From Rhodanobacter sp. (GTDB lineage: Bacteria > Pseudomonadota > Gammaproteobacteria > Xanthomonadales > Rhodanobacteraceae), in assembly GCA_027307195.1 (NCBI GenBank), contig DAHUXL010000238.1, positions 1 to 36,988 of the forward strand: a stretch of 36,988 nt of DNA, read 5' to 3'. Under the pieces are notes generated by a model. That model made no database searches. It saw only the letters and a program-made list of their open reading frames with translations, and had not been told where the DNA came from. The translations under genes were made by a program, and so were the position numbers. This document shows positions 26,067-33,542 of the stretch, piece after piece (position 1 is the first letter of the stretch; each line of letters starts with the position of its first letter).

Positions 26067-27302
26067 CTACCTACGCAGCCAGCGCGCGGCGCCGCGACCG
26101 GCGATCAGTCCGCTGGCGAAGCACGCGGTCAGCAGGTAACCGCCGGTCGGGGCTTCCCAGTCGAGCATCTCGCCGGCGCAGAACACGCCGGGACGGGCAC
26201 GCAGCATCAGGTTTTCATCCAGCGCTTGCAGGCGCACGCCACCGGCGGTGCTGATCGCTTCGGCGACCGGTCGCGGCGCGCGCAGCCGCAGCGGCAATGC
26301 CTTGAGCTGTTTCGCCAACGCCAGCGGATCGGCCAGCGTGGGTTTGTCGGTCAGCTCGAACACCAGTGCACACTTCGCCGCATCCAGACCGGCGCGACGG
26401 CGCAGCCAGTCGCCGATGCTGTGCTTGCCGCGAGGCGAAGCGAGGCGATCGGCGAGTACCGACTCGGCGTAGCCGGGCACCAGATCGAGCATCAGCGTTG
26501 CCTCGCCCCGTTCTGCAATCTGCTCGCGCAGCTCTACACCGATCGCATAGATCAGGCTGCCCTCGATACCGTATTCGCTGAGCACGCATTCGCCCTGGCG
26601 CGCATGCGCCACGCCGCGGCGATCGACCCAGTGCGCCACCACCGGTTTGAGCGGGGCACCGCCGAAGCGGCTGGACAGATGCTCGCTCCATTCAAGTTCG
26701 AAACCGCAGTTCGCCGGCTGCAGCGGGGCGATGTCGGCTCCGGCCTCCCGCAACGGTTTCACCCAGGCGCCATCGGAGCCGAGTTGGGGCCAGCTGGCGC
26801 CACCGAGCGCCAGGATCACCGCGCTGGCCGGAATCGCTCGCTCGCCCTGCGGCGTGGCGAAATGCAGCGTGTCGTGCGCTTGCCAGCCGAGCCAGCGATG
26901 ATGCATGTGAAACGTCACGCCGGACTCGCGCAGGCGGCGCAGCCAGCCGCGCAGCAACGGTGCCGCCTTCAGGTTGGTGGGAAAGACGCGGCCGGAACTG
27001 CCGGCAAAGGTTTCCACGCCGAGCCCGCGCGCCCAGGCGCGCAGCGCATCCGCATCGAACGCATCGAGCCAGCGCTGGATCTCCGTGCGGCGCGCACCGT
27101 AGCGTTCGACAAAACGCGCCGACGGTTCGCTGTGGGTCAGGTTGAGGCCGCCCTTCCCGGCCAGCAGGAATTTTCGGCCGACCGAACCCATCGTGTCGTA
27201 CAGGTCGACGGCCACGCCCGCCGCGCACGCCGCTTCGGCCGCCATCAGGCCAGCCGGGCCGCCGCCGATGATCGCCAGTCGAGGAAGGTTTGTCTGGGTC
27301 AT
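26067..27302 (-). CDS. HI0933/YhiN-like flavoprotein (TIGR03862-type NAD(P)/FAD-dependent oxidoreductase)
   Basis: 411 residues. The N-terminus shows the dinucleotide-binding LAIIGGGPAGLMAAEAACAA (about 8-27). GSVGRKFLLAGKGGLNLTHS (about 39-58) is the hallmark of the HI0933-like family. Later marks are VFPTNLKAAPLLRGWL, AVILALGGASWPQLGSDG and the C-terminal FAD-binding GVFCAGEMLDWEAPTGGYL, then LTACFASG. Its physiological substrate is unknown; BaiN of this superfamily acts in bile-acid metabolism in clostridia, which need not apply here. ATG 27302 (MTQTNLPR) is chosen because the Rossmann fold begins ten residues later; the frame opens at 27329. Confidence 0.88.
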   Translation of the reverse strand: MTQTNLPRLAIIGGGPAGLMAAEAACAAGVAVDLYDTMGSVGRKFLLAGKGGLNLTHSEPSARFVERYGARRTEIQRWLDAFDADALRAWARGLGVETFAGSSGRVFPTNLKAAPLLRGWLRRLRESGVTFHMHHRWLGWQAHDTLHFATPQGERAIPASAVILALGGASWPQLGSDGAWVKPLREAGADIAPLQPANCGFELEWSEHLSSRFGGAPLKPVVAHWVDRRGVAHARQGECVLSEYGIEGSLIYAIGVELREQIAERGEATLMLDLVPGYAESVLADRLASPRGKHSIGDWLRRRAGLDAAKCALVFELTDKPTLADPLALAKQLKALPLRLRAPRPVAEAISTAGGVRLQALDENLMLRARPGVFCAGEMLDWEAPTGGYLLTACFASGLIAGRGAARWLRR

Positions 27303-27335
27303 CCGTGCATGGTCGCATGTCAGCCGCATGAATAA

Positions 27336-27357
27336 GCCCGATCGTTGCCGATCGGGC
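27336..27357 (-). terminator. Rho-independent-like hairpin downstream of first exoprotein paralog
   Basis: Perfect 9-bp stem GCCCGATCG/CGATCGGGC with a 4-base loop. On the minus strand it is followed by TTATT. The same hairpin recurs at 29112-29133, below the second paralog. Another stem (CGGCAGC/GCTGCCG) at 27415-27439 lies between it and the gene. This 223-base gap holds no gene. Confidence 0.65.
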
Positions 27358-27525
27358 CGGATGGCTTCTGCTGCGAAACACGAGATGCGGTAGTGCTTCC
27401 CGGATAACCGGAGACGGCAGCCGCGTGAGGCTGCTGCCGCCGGGGTTACCTACCGATGGAGACTGTCATCGATGCCGTTTTACCGCCATCGATACCGTCT
27501 TTCTATCGTGCCAAGTTCTCGCCAT

Positions 27526-28593
27526 TTAGTGGAGTATCGGATGCGAGATCGCGCACGAGTTGGTGTCGTTGGACCAGCTGGCCTGCTCGGTGAACGTGCC
27601 GGTGCCCATCGTGACGTTGGCCGCACCACCGGGTGAACCAGCCGCGATCCAGGCGCATTCGTCGGAGTTTTCCTGGCCACTGCTTGCGGTCCAACCGCCG
27701 GCCGGATACGTATCCGACATCATTTCGTGCCACTCGTGACCCAGCGTCATGGTCCAGCCGTCCAGCGTACCGGCGCTGCCCGAGTTGACGAAGTTCACGC
27801 CGCAGCCAGCACCGGAGTCCATGTTGTACGGCTGATTGCTGTACGCGATGTCGCCGTAGCTCGAAGTGGTGTAGTCATGCCACGCGCAATAACTGCGCTG
27901 GTACCTGTCCGGGTTGGTGCCGTGCGGCGACGCGATGATGTAATAGGTGTAGCGGTTCGAGCCTGCCGCGGTGTTGCCGAAGTGCTTCGCGGCAGCGACC
28001 GCCTCGGCGGCCAGTTGAGCTGCCGTAGCGGCTCTGGGGGAGGCCTTCGAGTTGTCATACCACACGCCAGCAAGGGTGCCACCGGTCTGGTAAGGCACAA
28101 AGCTGGCGTTCGACGGGCAGCTGTTCGCGCCCTTGGCAACGTTGGGGCCGTCGCACCACTGGGTCAGATCAGCCGACCACAGCTCGCTGCCGGTGCCGAT
28201 ACCCTTGAACATTTCCTCGGCTGCCGCCGCGGCGTGGTCGGCATCGCCGGTGAACACGGAGTCGCCCTTGGCATTGGTGGTGCGCGTGCCCCACTGCGTA
28301 CCGTAGTACACGATATAAACCTTCACGTGGCTGTCCATCACGCCCACGCCGCTGGTGCCGCCGCCGTAGATCAGCGTATTCGACCCGGTGGCCTGGTTGA
28401 CTGCGGCAAGCGGATGCTGGGCCTTCCAATGCTTCATCTGGTTCAACACGTCGCGGGTCGGCAGCACACCGTGACGGTACTCATGACCGTTGGACGGCGC
28501 ATACGGGTTGGTCTCCTGAGCGAATACCGGCGCGGCGGCAAAGCCGAGCAAGCTGCAGGCGGCAAGAGTGTTCAATAGAAACTTGTGCTTCAT
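27526..28593 (-). CDS. Secreted HExxE-motif exoprotein, short paralog
   Basis: 355 residues. The signal peptide ends near PVFAQE. A propeptide-like part (NPYAPSNGHEYRHGVLPTRD) precedes the core beginning [13 protein letters not shown] (about residue 91). Further marks are [46 protein letters not shown] and a candidate zinc site [17 protein letters not shown] (about 285-301), with H-E-x-x-E spacing and a later ENSDECAW. This resembles secreted proteins of soil bacteria, distantly like plant phosphate-induced protein 1 (EXORDIUM), where the motif is HExxE. A metallopeptidase role is inference. There are four or more Cys, likely disulfide-bonded. It is paralogous to 29225-31312 across its whole length and in its leader. 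Confidence 0.78.
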   Translation of the reverse strand: MKHKFLLNTLAACSLLGFAAAPVFAQETNPYAPSNGHEYRHGVLPTRDVLNQMKHWKAQHPLAAVNQATGSNTLIYGGGTSGVGVMDSHVKVYIVYYGTQWGTRTTNAKGDSVFTGDADHAAAAAEEMFKGIGTGSELWSADLTQWCDGPNVAKGANSCPSNASFVPYQTGGTLAGVWYDNSKASPRAATAAQLAAEAVAAAKHFGNTAAGSNRYTYYIIASPHGTNPDRYQRSYCAWHDYTTSSYGDIAYSNQPYNMDSGAGCGVNFVNSGSAGTLDGWTMTLGHEWHEMMSDTYPAGGWTASSGQENSDECAWIAAGSPGGAANVTMGTGTFTEQASWSNDTNSCAISHPILH

Positions 28594-28955
28594 GAATTGG
28601 TTTCCCCGAAATGAGGACGAGCGGGCCTAACACGGCCGCCCAGACCCCGTGGCAATGACATGTCGCGCCCTAGCGCGACCCTCGTATTTCAATCAGTGCC
28701 TTGCGATTCCGCGATACCCAGTAAACCGTTGCTCCCCCTGTCTTCCCTGGAGAACAGTGTCGAGTCATTGCTTGAACGACGTATGGATCCCCCGATCCAC
28801 TCCGCCGTTACGGAACCATCCGCCTTGATGTCTCCCCGCGACGGACAGGTGAAACTAGTGGCGCTGGTTCATTGGTGTCAACTGGGAATTAGTCCTAGAC
28901 GGTTACGGCGAGCAGATAATGTGCACAACATGTAAATCGCATTATCTTGCGATAT
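28594..28955 (-). promoter_or_regulatory. Long conserved 5' leader of the short exoprotein gene
   Basis: The first 68 bases upstream of the start codon are identical to those before the second paralog. The next roughly 250 remain very similar, while the intervening spacer diverges. Inside, at 28662-28679, is a 7-bp perfect hairpin whose counterpart in the other copy carries a compensatory pair change. A second stem (GGATC-CCCC-GATCC) lies near 28783-28796. No protein-coding signature explains the conservation. The ribosome site GGGGA lies about 10 bases before the ATG. Confidence 0.55.
28662..28679 (-). ncRNA. Leader hairpin, copy 1
   Basis: Read on the minus strand: GTCGCGC, loop TAGG, GCGCGAC. 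All seven pairs are Watson-Crick. Compared with copy 2 at 31381-31398, one C:G pair has become T:A with both partners changed. It is a cis-acting RNA structure rather than a separate RNA gene. Confidence 0.55.
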
Positions 28956-29111
28956 TGGTCAAATCGGTTCGTCAACGCACTACCAGAGCAATGCACGGCG
29001 TGAATTCATCTGTTGAATTCGCCATTATCTACTGATATTCCGATGGTAAAAAAAGAGGTCTTGTCCCTTTCAAGTTCCTGTCAGCCTGATCCCGTCACCC
29101 ACGCGCAAAAA
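28956..29111. other. Spacer between the two duplicated units
   Basis: AT-richer than its surroundings and without gene or recognised element. It probably contains the upstream promoter end of the short paralog (near 28940-28960, with a block CTTGCGATATT that recurs near 31677 in the other copy) and the tail of the downstream unit. There is nothing else I can support. Confidence 0.35.
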
Positions 29112-29133
29112 GCCCGATCGTTGCCGATCGGGC
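29112..29133 (-). terminator. Rho-independent terminator of the long exoprotein gene
   Basis: Minus-strand 9-bp stem GCCCGATCG/CGATCGGGC, loop GCAA, followed by TTTTT. The hairpin is identical to that at 27336-27357. It lies about 90 bases after the stop codon, behind the second stem at 29189-29215. Confidence 0.8.
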
Positions 29134-29188
29134 CGGTGGACTCCCTGGTCAAAACCGGAGGCGCGACCTTGCGCATCCCGGGCCTTTA

Positions 29189-29215
29189 ACGGCAGCCGTG
29201 CGAGACGGCTGCCGT
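29189..29215 (-). terminator. Second perfect hairpin just after the long exoprotein gene
   Basis: An 11-bp perfect stem ACGGCAGCCGT/ACGGCTGCCGT with a 5-base loop, ten bases past the stop codon. A weaker relative stands in the equivalent place below the short paralog (27415-27439). It may protect the 3' end or aid termination. Confidence 0.6.
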
Positions 29216-29224
29216 CAGGTTTAC

Positions 29225-31312
29225 TTACTGCACGGTCAACGTGACATCGTCCAGCACGAACGAGGTCTGCAGTGAGCTGTCTTCCTTGCCGGTGAACTTG
29301 ATCGTCACCGTCTGCCCGATGTACGCAGCAAGGTTGGCCGTGTGCACCGTGTAACCACTCGCGGCGTTGACATTCGAGTACGTCGCCAATGTCGCGAGCA
29401 CCGCACCCGAGCTGTTCAGCACCTGCACGGTCAGCTTGTCATACGCCGTCGATCCGCTCTCCGCCGTATCGATGTGCAGGTAGTACGACAGGGTGGCCGA
29501 GGTCTTGCCACTCGGAATGGTCACTGACTGCGACAGCGTGTCGGTGTGCGTCGAACCGTAGCCATCGAGCCACGCGAACCAGGTGCCGCCATGAGCGACT
29601 TCACCCGAGCAGGTGCTGTTGCTGCACAGCGTCCCGGAGCTCATCGTCCACGGCGAAGCAGCGCCGCTTTCGAAGCCGGTGTTGCCGAACAGCTGCGACG
29701 AACCACCGCCGCTGGTGACCGTCACCGATGCCGTCTTGGAGCTGGTCGCGCCACTGACGCTGTCGGTCACCGTTTCGGTGACGCTGTAGGTGCCGGCTGC
29801 CGCATAGGTGTGGCTCGGGCTGGCAGCCGCTGAAGTGCCGCCGTCGCCGAAGGTCCACGCATGCGTGCCGATGCTGCCACCCGAATCAGTGGAGGTATCG
29901 GTAAAGGTCGCGGTCAAGCCGCTGACGGTGTCGGTGAAGTTGGCGGTCGGCGTGCCACCCGTACTCGCGACGGTCACGGAGGACGTCTTGGAGTTGGTCG
30001 CGCCGCTGACGCTGTCGGTCACCGTTTCGGTCACGCTGTAGGTGCCGGCCGCCGCATAGGTGTGGCTCGGGCTGGTGGCCGTCGAAGTGCTGCCGTCGCC
30101 GAAGGTCCACGAGTGCGACGAGATGGTGCCGCCAGTATCGGTGGAGCTGTCGGTGAAGTTCACTGTCAAACCGCTGATCGTGTCAGTGAAGTTCGCGACC
30201 GGCGTGCCGCCACCGGTGCCGCCACCCACGATCGGGTGCGAGATCGCACACGAGTTGGTGTCGTTGGACCAGCTGGCCTGCTCGGTAAACGTGCCAGTCG
30301 CAAAGGCGATGTTGGCCGCACCACCGGCTGAACCTGCCGCGATCCAGGCGCACTCGTCGGAGTTTTCCTGACCGTTGTAGGTTGCATTGCCGGTGTGGTT
30401 GGTCCAGCCGCCTGCCGGATACGTATCCGACATCATTTCATGCCATTCGTGACCGAGCGTCATGGTCCAGCCATCCAGCGTACCGGCGCTGCCCGAGTTG
30501 ACGAAGTTCACGCCGCAGCCAGCACCGGAATCGATGTTGTATGGCTGGTTGCTGTACGCAATGTCGCCGTAGGACGAAGTGGTGTAGTCATGCCATGCGC
30601 AGTACGAACCCTGGTAGCTGTCCGGGTTGGTACCGTGCGGCGACGCGATGATGTAGTAGGTGTAACGGTTCGAACCTGCCGCGGTGTTGCCGAAGTGCGC
30701 CGCGGCGGAAACCGCCTCGGCAGCCAGCTGGGCTTGCGTGGCAGCGGCAGGCGAAGCCTTGGAGTTGTCGTACCAGACGCCGGCAAGGGTACCGCCGCTC
30801 TGGTACGGCACGAAGTTGGCGTTCGACGGGCAGCTGGTGGCGCCGCTGGTGACGTTGGGGCCGTCGCACCACTGGGTCAGGTCGGCCGACCACAGTTCGT
30901 TGTTGGTGCCGATGCCCTTGAACATTTCCTCGGCCTTCGCCGCGGCGCCGCTGGCGTCGCCGGTGAACACGGAGTCGCCCGAGGCATTGGTGCTGCGCGT
31001 GCCCCACTGCGTACCGTAGTACACGATGTAGACCTTCACCTTGCCGCTCATCACGCCCACACTATCAAGGGCGCCACCGTAGCTCAGCGTTTCAATGCCG
31101 GTGGCTGCCGTCTGTGCGGCCGGCGTGTGCTGGGCCTTCCAGTGATTCATCTTGTTCAACACGTCGCGGGTCGGCAGCGCACCGTGACGGTACGCGTGGC
31201 CGTTGGCCGGCGCATACGGGTTGGTCTCCTGAGCAGCAGCGAACGCCGGTCCGGCGGCGAAGCCGAGCAAGGTGCAGGCGGCAAGAGTGTTCAATACAAA
31301 CTTGTGCTTCAT
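29225..31312 (-). CDS. Secreted HExxE-motif exoprotein with two PKD domains, long paralog
   Basis: 695 residues. Signal peptide and core (to about residue 365) match the short paralog almost residue for residue, including [39 protein letters not shown] and [17 protein letters not shown] with ENSDECAW. After a Gly-rich hinge come two PKD domains (about 375-455 and 460-540), each with HxWTFGDG and [20 protein letters not shown]. The last 150 residues ([15 protein letters not shown] to LDDVTLTV) form a beta-sandwich seen at the C-terminus of secreted peptidases in this order, likely for substrate or surface binding. An extracellular hydrolytic role is inferred. Leader and terminator are shared with the short paralog, so co-regulation is likely. 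Confidence 0.8.
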   Translation of the reverse strand: MKHKFVLNTLAACTLLGFAAGPAFAAAQETNPYAPANGHAYRHGALPTRDVLNKMNHWKAQHTPAAQTAATGIETLSYGGALDSVGVMSGKVKVYIVYYGTQWGTRSTNASGDSVFTGDASGAAAKAEEMFKGIGTNNELWSADLTQWCDGPNVTSGATSCPSNANFVPYQSGGTLAGVWYDNSKASPAAATQAQLAAEAVSAAAHFGNTAAGSNRYTYYIIASPHGTNPDSYQGSYCAWHDYTTSSYGDIAYSNQPYNIDSGAGCGVNFVNSGSAGTLDGWTMTLGHEWHEMMSDTYPAGGWTNHTGNATYNGQENSDECAWIAAGSAGGAANIAFATGTFTEQASWSNDTNSCAISHPIVGGGTGGGTPVANFTDTISGLTVNFTDSSTDTGGTISSHSWTFGDGSTSTATSPSHTYAAAGTYSVTETVTDSVSGATNSKTSSVTVASTGGTPTANFTDTVSGLTATFTDTSTDSGGSIGTHAWTFGDGGTSAAASPSHTYAAAGTYSVTETVTDSVSGATSSKTASVTVTSGGGSSQLFGNTGFESGAASPWTMSSGTLCSNSTCSGEVAHGGTWFAWLDGYGSTHTDTLSQSVTIPSGKTSATLSYYLHIDTAESGSTAYDKLTVQVLNSSGAVLATLATYSNVNAASGYTVHTANLAAYIGQTVTIKFTGKEDSSLQTSFVLDDVTLTVQ
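29720..30220 (-). repeat. Tandem PKD-encoding repeat
   Basis: Two units of about 250 bases within the long exoprotein gene are strongly similar at the DNA level, for example in the stretches encoding [20 protein letters not shown]. The similarity points to a fairly recent tandem duplication inside the gene, or gene conversion keeping the units alike. Confidence 0.7.
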
Positions 31313-31675
31313 GAATTGGTTTCCCCGAAATGAGGACGAGCGGGCCTAACACGGCCGCCCAGACCCCGTGGCAATGACATGTCGTGCCCTCGCACGACTC
31401 TCGTATTTCGATCAGTGCCTTGCGATTCCGCGATACCCGGTTAACCGCCACTCCCCCTGTCTTCCCTGGAGAACGGTGTCGAGTCATTGCTTGAACGACG
31501 GATGGATCCCCCGATCCATGCCGCCGTTACGGAACCATCCGCCTTGATGTTTCCCCGCGACGGATCGGGGGAAACTAGTGCCGGCAATAAGGGGTGTCAA
31601 CCCAGAATTAATCCTATGTAATTATCCTATGTGACTACGTTCTCACTTTAATACCGCATTATAATTTGCGTATTA
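31313..31675 (-). promoter_or_regulatory. Long conserved 5' leader of the long exoprotein gene
   Basis: Counterpart of 28594-28955. It contains the hairpin at 31381-31398, the stem ATGGATC/GATCCAT near 31501-31518 and, further up, a TATAAT-like hexamer on the minus strand at 31658-31663 next to the shared CTTGCGAATATT block. Conservation with the other copy fades beyond about 31690, which may mark the edge of the duplicated unit. Confidence 0.5.
31381..31398 (-). ncRNA. Leader hairpin, copy 2
   Basis: Minus strand: GTCGTGC, loop GAGG, GCACGAC. It has the same position and stem length as copy 1. The fifth pair is T:A instead of C:G and the only other difference is in the loop. It is a cis-acting RNA structure. 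Confidence 0.55.
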
Positions 31676-31689
31676 TCTTGCGAATATTT

Positions 31690-32117
31690 CCAAGACCCAT
31701 AATAAAGGCAAGATTCTACGATTGCATGGCGGCGCATGGGCTCCCGGCAACATTCGATCGGTACGAAGAACCAGCGCTGGCATATACAAATAGATAAATT
31801 GAATCGCCGAAAGTGGCGCGCTGGTCACGCGGCATTTTCCTGTGGCCCTTACTTGAATTACGCCGTTGGGTGTACGCACAGCACGGCGACCAATCGCGCA
31901 ATCGTGATGGCCGGGTCGCCAGCCCACGTGCCTGCGCCAGCCACACCGGCGTCACGCAGATCGGCAGCCACACGCCGTAAACAGCGTGGTGGACGACGGC
32001 GCGCCCGGATGGCGCGTCGTCGACACAAACAGAAAGAGGCCCTGCCGGCGACGACCGGACCTTCTTCGTATGGCCGTATGGACGTCCGTGCAACCGGCGC
32101 GTTTCCGCCGCCTTGGC
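31690..32117. other. Intergenic stretch without recognisable gene
   Basis: Several frames are open here on both strands because of the base composition, but none has a family signature, ribosome site or sensible start. The left part (to about 31850) is AT-richer and the right part GC-rich. No repeat, tRNA or terminator was recognised. Confidence 0.4.
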
Positions 32118-32804
32118 TCAATCGGTCGACACGCCAAGGATGCCCAGTTTCCGCAGACCATCAACGCTGGGCTGCAGCGCGCGGCTGTGCGGCAACCGGC
32201 GCAGCCAGCCTGCCTGCAGCATCGCCGCGGTCAGCGTCACACCCAATGGGCCGCCGAGATGCATACGGCGCTCGGTCCAGTCCAGGCAGCTGCGGCCAAA
32301 CAGGTGCGACATGTCGGCCAGCTCCAGTCCGCTGGCGGCGAGCGCCTCGACACCATTTTGCTGCAGGCACAGTCCGCGTGATTCGGTTTGCAGCCACTCG
32401 CGCTGCAGCAAGGTGGCGCAGAACGCCACACCCAGCGCTCCCGCCAAATGCCGATAGCAGCAACGTGCCCGGCGCAATTGCGCGTCGCCGTTCGCGGGCA
32501 GGGCCCGGCACGCAGGTGCACGCGCCAGCGCCAGCGATTCCAGCATTTCACCGACACGCTCATCCGCCAGCCGATAGTAGCGATGCCGCCCCTGCACCTG
32601 CAGCGCCAGTAGTTTGCCTTCGAGCAACCGGTGCAGATGTGCGCTGGCCGTCGCCGGGGTAATGCCGGCGGCGCGGGCCAGCTCTCCGGCTGGTCGCATC
32701 GTGCCATCGACCAGCGCCAGCAGCATCGCAGCGCGCGCCGGCTCGGCCAACAGGCGGCCCAGTTCGGCCAGTTGATAGCGATTGAGCGGCGCGGCGTCGT
32801 CCAT
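32118..32804 (-). CDS. ArsR-family winged-helix transcriptional regulator
   Basis: 228 residues. The N-terminal 90 residues form the ArsR/SmtB winged helix: LAELGRLLAEPARAAMLLAL (dimer and first helices), GELARAAGITPATASAHLHR (recognition helix), LLEGKLLALQVQGRHRYYRL (wing). The C-terminal 130 residues extend beyond a minimal ArsR and contain Cys residues (RRARCCYRHLAG and others), which could sense metal, thiol or redox state. It is transcribed divergently from a flavin reductase-like gene, 83 bases between starts, with two perfect inverted repeats in the gap. It probably represses itself and that neighbour. The ligand is unknown. Confidence 0.88.
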   Translation of the reverse strand: MDDAAPLNRYQLAELGRLLAEPARAAMLLALVDGTMRPAGELARAAGITPATASAHLHRLLEGKLLALQVQGRHRYYRLADERVGEMLESLALARAPACRALPANGDAQLRRARCCYRHLAGALGVAFCATLLQREWLQTESRGLCLQQNGVEALAASGLELADMSHLFGRSCLDWTERRMHLGGPLGVTLTAAMLQAGWLRRLPHSRALQPSVDGLRKLGILGVSTD

Positions 32805-32822
32805 GCACGCAGTCTAGCCAAC

Positions 32823-32836
32823 CGTTCAGCTGAACG
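32823..32836. promoter_or_regulatory. Palindromic operator candidate for the ArsR-type regulator
   Basis: CGTTCAGCTGAACG is a perfect 14-bp palindrome 18 bases upstream of the regulator start and about 50 bases upstream of the divergent flavin reductase start. TTCA-N2-TGAA symmetry suits a winged-helix dimer. Confidence 0.6.
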
Positions 32837-32855
32837 CTTCGCCGCGTGGCGAAGC
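32836..32855. promoter_or_regulatory. Second inverted repeat in the divergent promoter
   Basis: GCTTCGCC-GCGT-GGCGAAGC is a perfect 8-bp inverted repeat sharing one base with the palindrome beside it. It may be a second binding site or a leader hairpin of the flavin reductase gene. Confidence 0.45.
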
Positions 32856-32887
32856 ATTCGCTGCCCGGGACGGTCGACACTGCCGGC

Positions 32888-33526
32888 ATGGATATCCGCC
32901 ACATGCCCGACTCCGTGCTCATCCGGCCCTCGATCCTGTACTTCGGCACGCCGGTCGTGTTGATCACCACGCGAAACCCGGATGGATCGACCAACATCAC
33001 GCCGATGTCGTCCGCCTGGGCACTGGCGGACCACGTGGTGATCGGTCTGGCCGGCGGCGGCCAAGGACTCGCCAACCTGTTGCGCGAAGGCGAATGCGTG
33101 CTCAACCTGGCCGGTGTCGATCAACATGCTGCCGTGGAACGGCTGGCGCCGACCAGCGGGTACGATCCGGTGCCAGCGTGGAAGCGCGAGGTCGGCTACC
33201 GCCATGAGGCAGACAAGTTCGCCCTGGCCGGCTGGCACGCACTACCTTCGCTGGCGGTAGCTGTACCGCGCATCGCCGAATGCCCGCTGCAGCTGGAGGC
33301 GCGGCTTTGCCACGCCCTCCCGCGCCCGATCGAGGCATGGCGGGCCACTGCGGGCGGCTACACCGTGCTGGAGCTCGAAGTGCTGCGCATACATGCGCAC
33401 ACCGACATCGTGGTACCCGACACGCAACACATCGATCCATCGCGCTATCACCCACTGTTTTACGTGTTCCGCCATTACTTCGGCTGCGGCCCGCGGCTCG
33501 GTCGCACATTCAAGGCGGAGGTGTGA
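32888..33526 (+). CDS. Flavin reductase-like FMN-binding domain protein
   Basis: 212 residues with the split-barrel flavin reductase fold: ILYFGTPVVLITTRNPDGST (about 15-34), NITPMSSAWALADHVVIGLA (about 35-54), LREGECVLNLAG, and the later AECPLQLEARL with ELEVLRIHAHTDIV. Such proteins bind FMN and either reduce free flavin for partner monooxygenases or act as redox enzymes. ATG 32888 (MDIRHMPDSVL) is used; the frame opens at 32846, but that part overlaps the inverted repeats. Divergence from an ArsR-type regulator suggests induction by a specific compound. Confidence 0.88.
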   Translation: MDIRHMPDSVLIRPSILYFGTPVVLITTRNPDGSTNITPMSSAWALADHVVIGLAGGGQGLANLLREGECVLNLAGVDQHAAVERLAPTSGYDPVPAWKREVGYRHEADKFALAGWHALPSLAVAVPRIAECPLQLEARLCHALPRPIEAWRATAGGYTVLELEVLRIHAHTDIVVPDTQHIDPSRYHPLFYVFRHYFGCGPRLGRTFKAEV

Positions 33527-33542
33527 CTCGTTGCACGGCGTT

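Noticed and set aside
31736-32662. Plus-strand open frame across the intergenic region and the ArsR-type gene
   Set aside because: More than half lies antisense to the regulator, and the translation is Arg/Ala/Pro-rich without family features.
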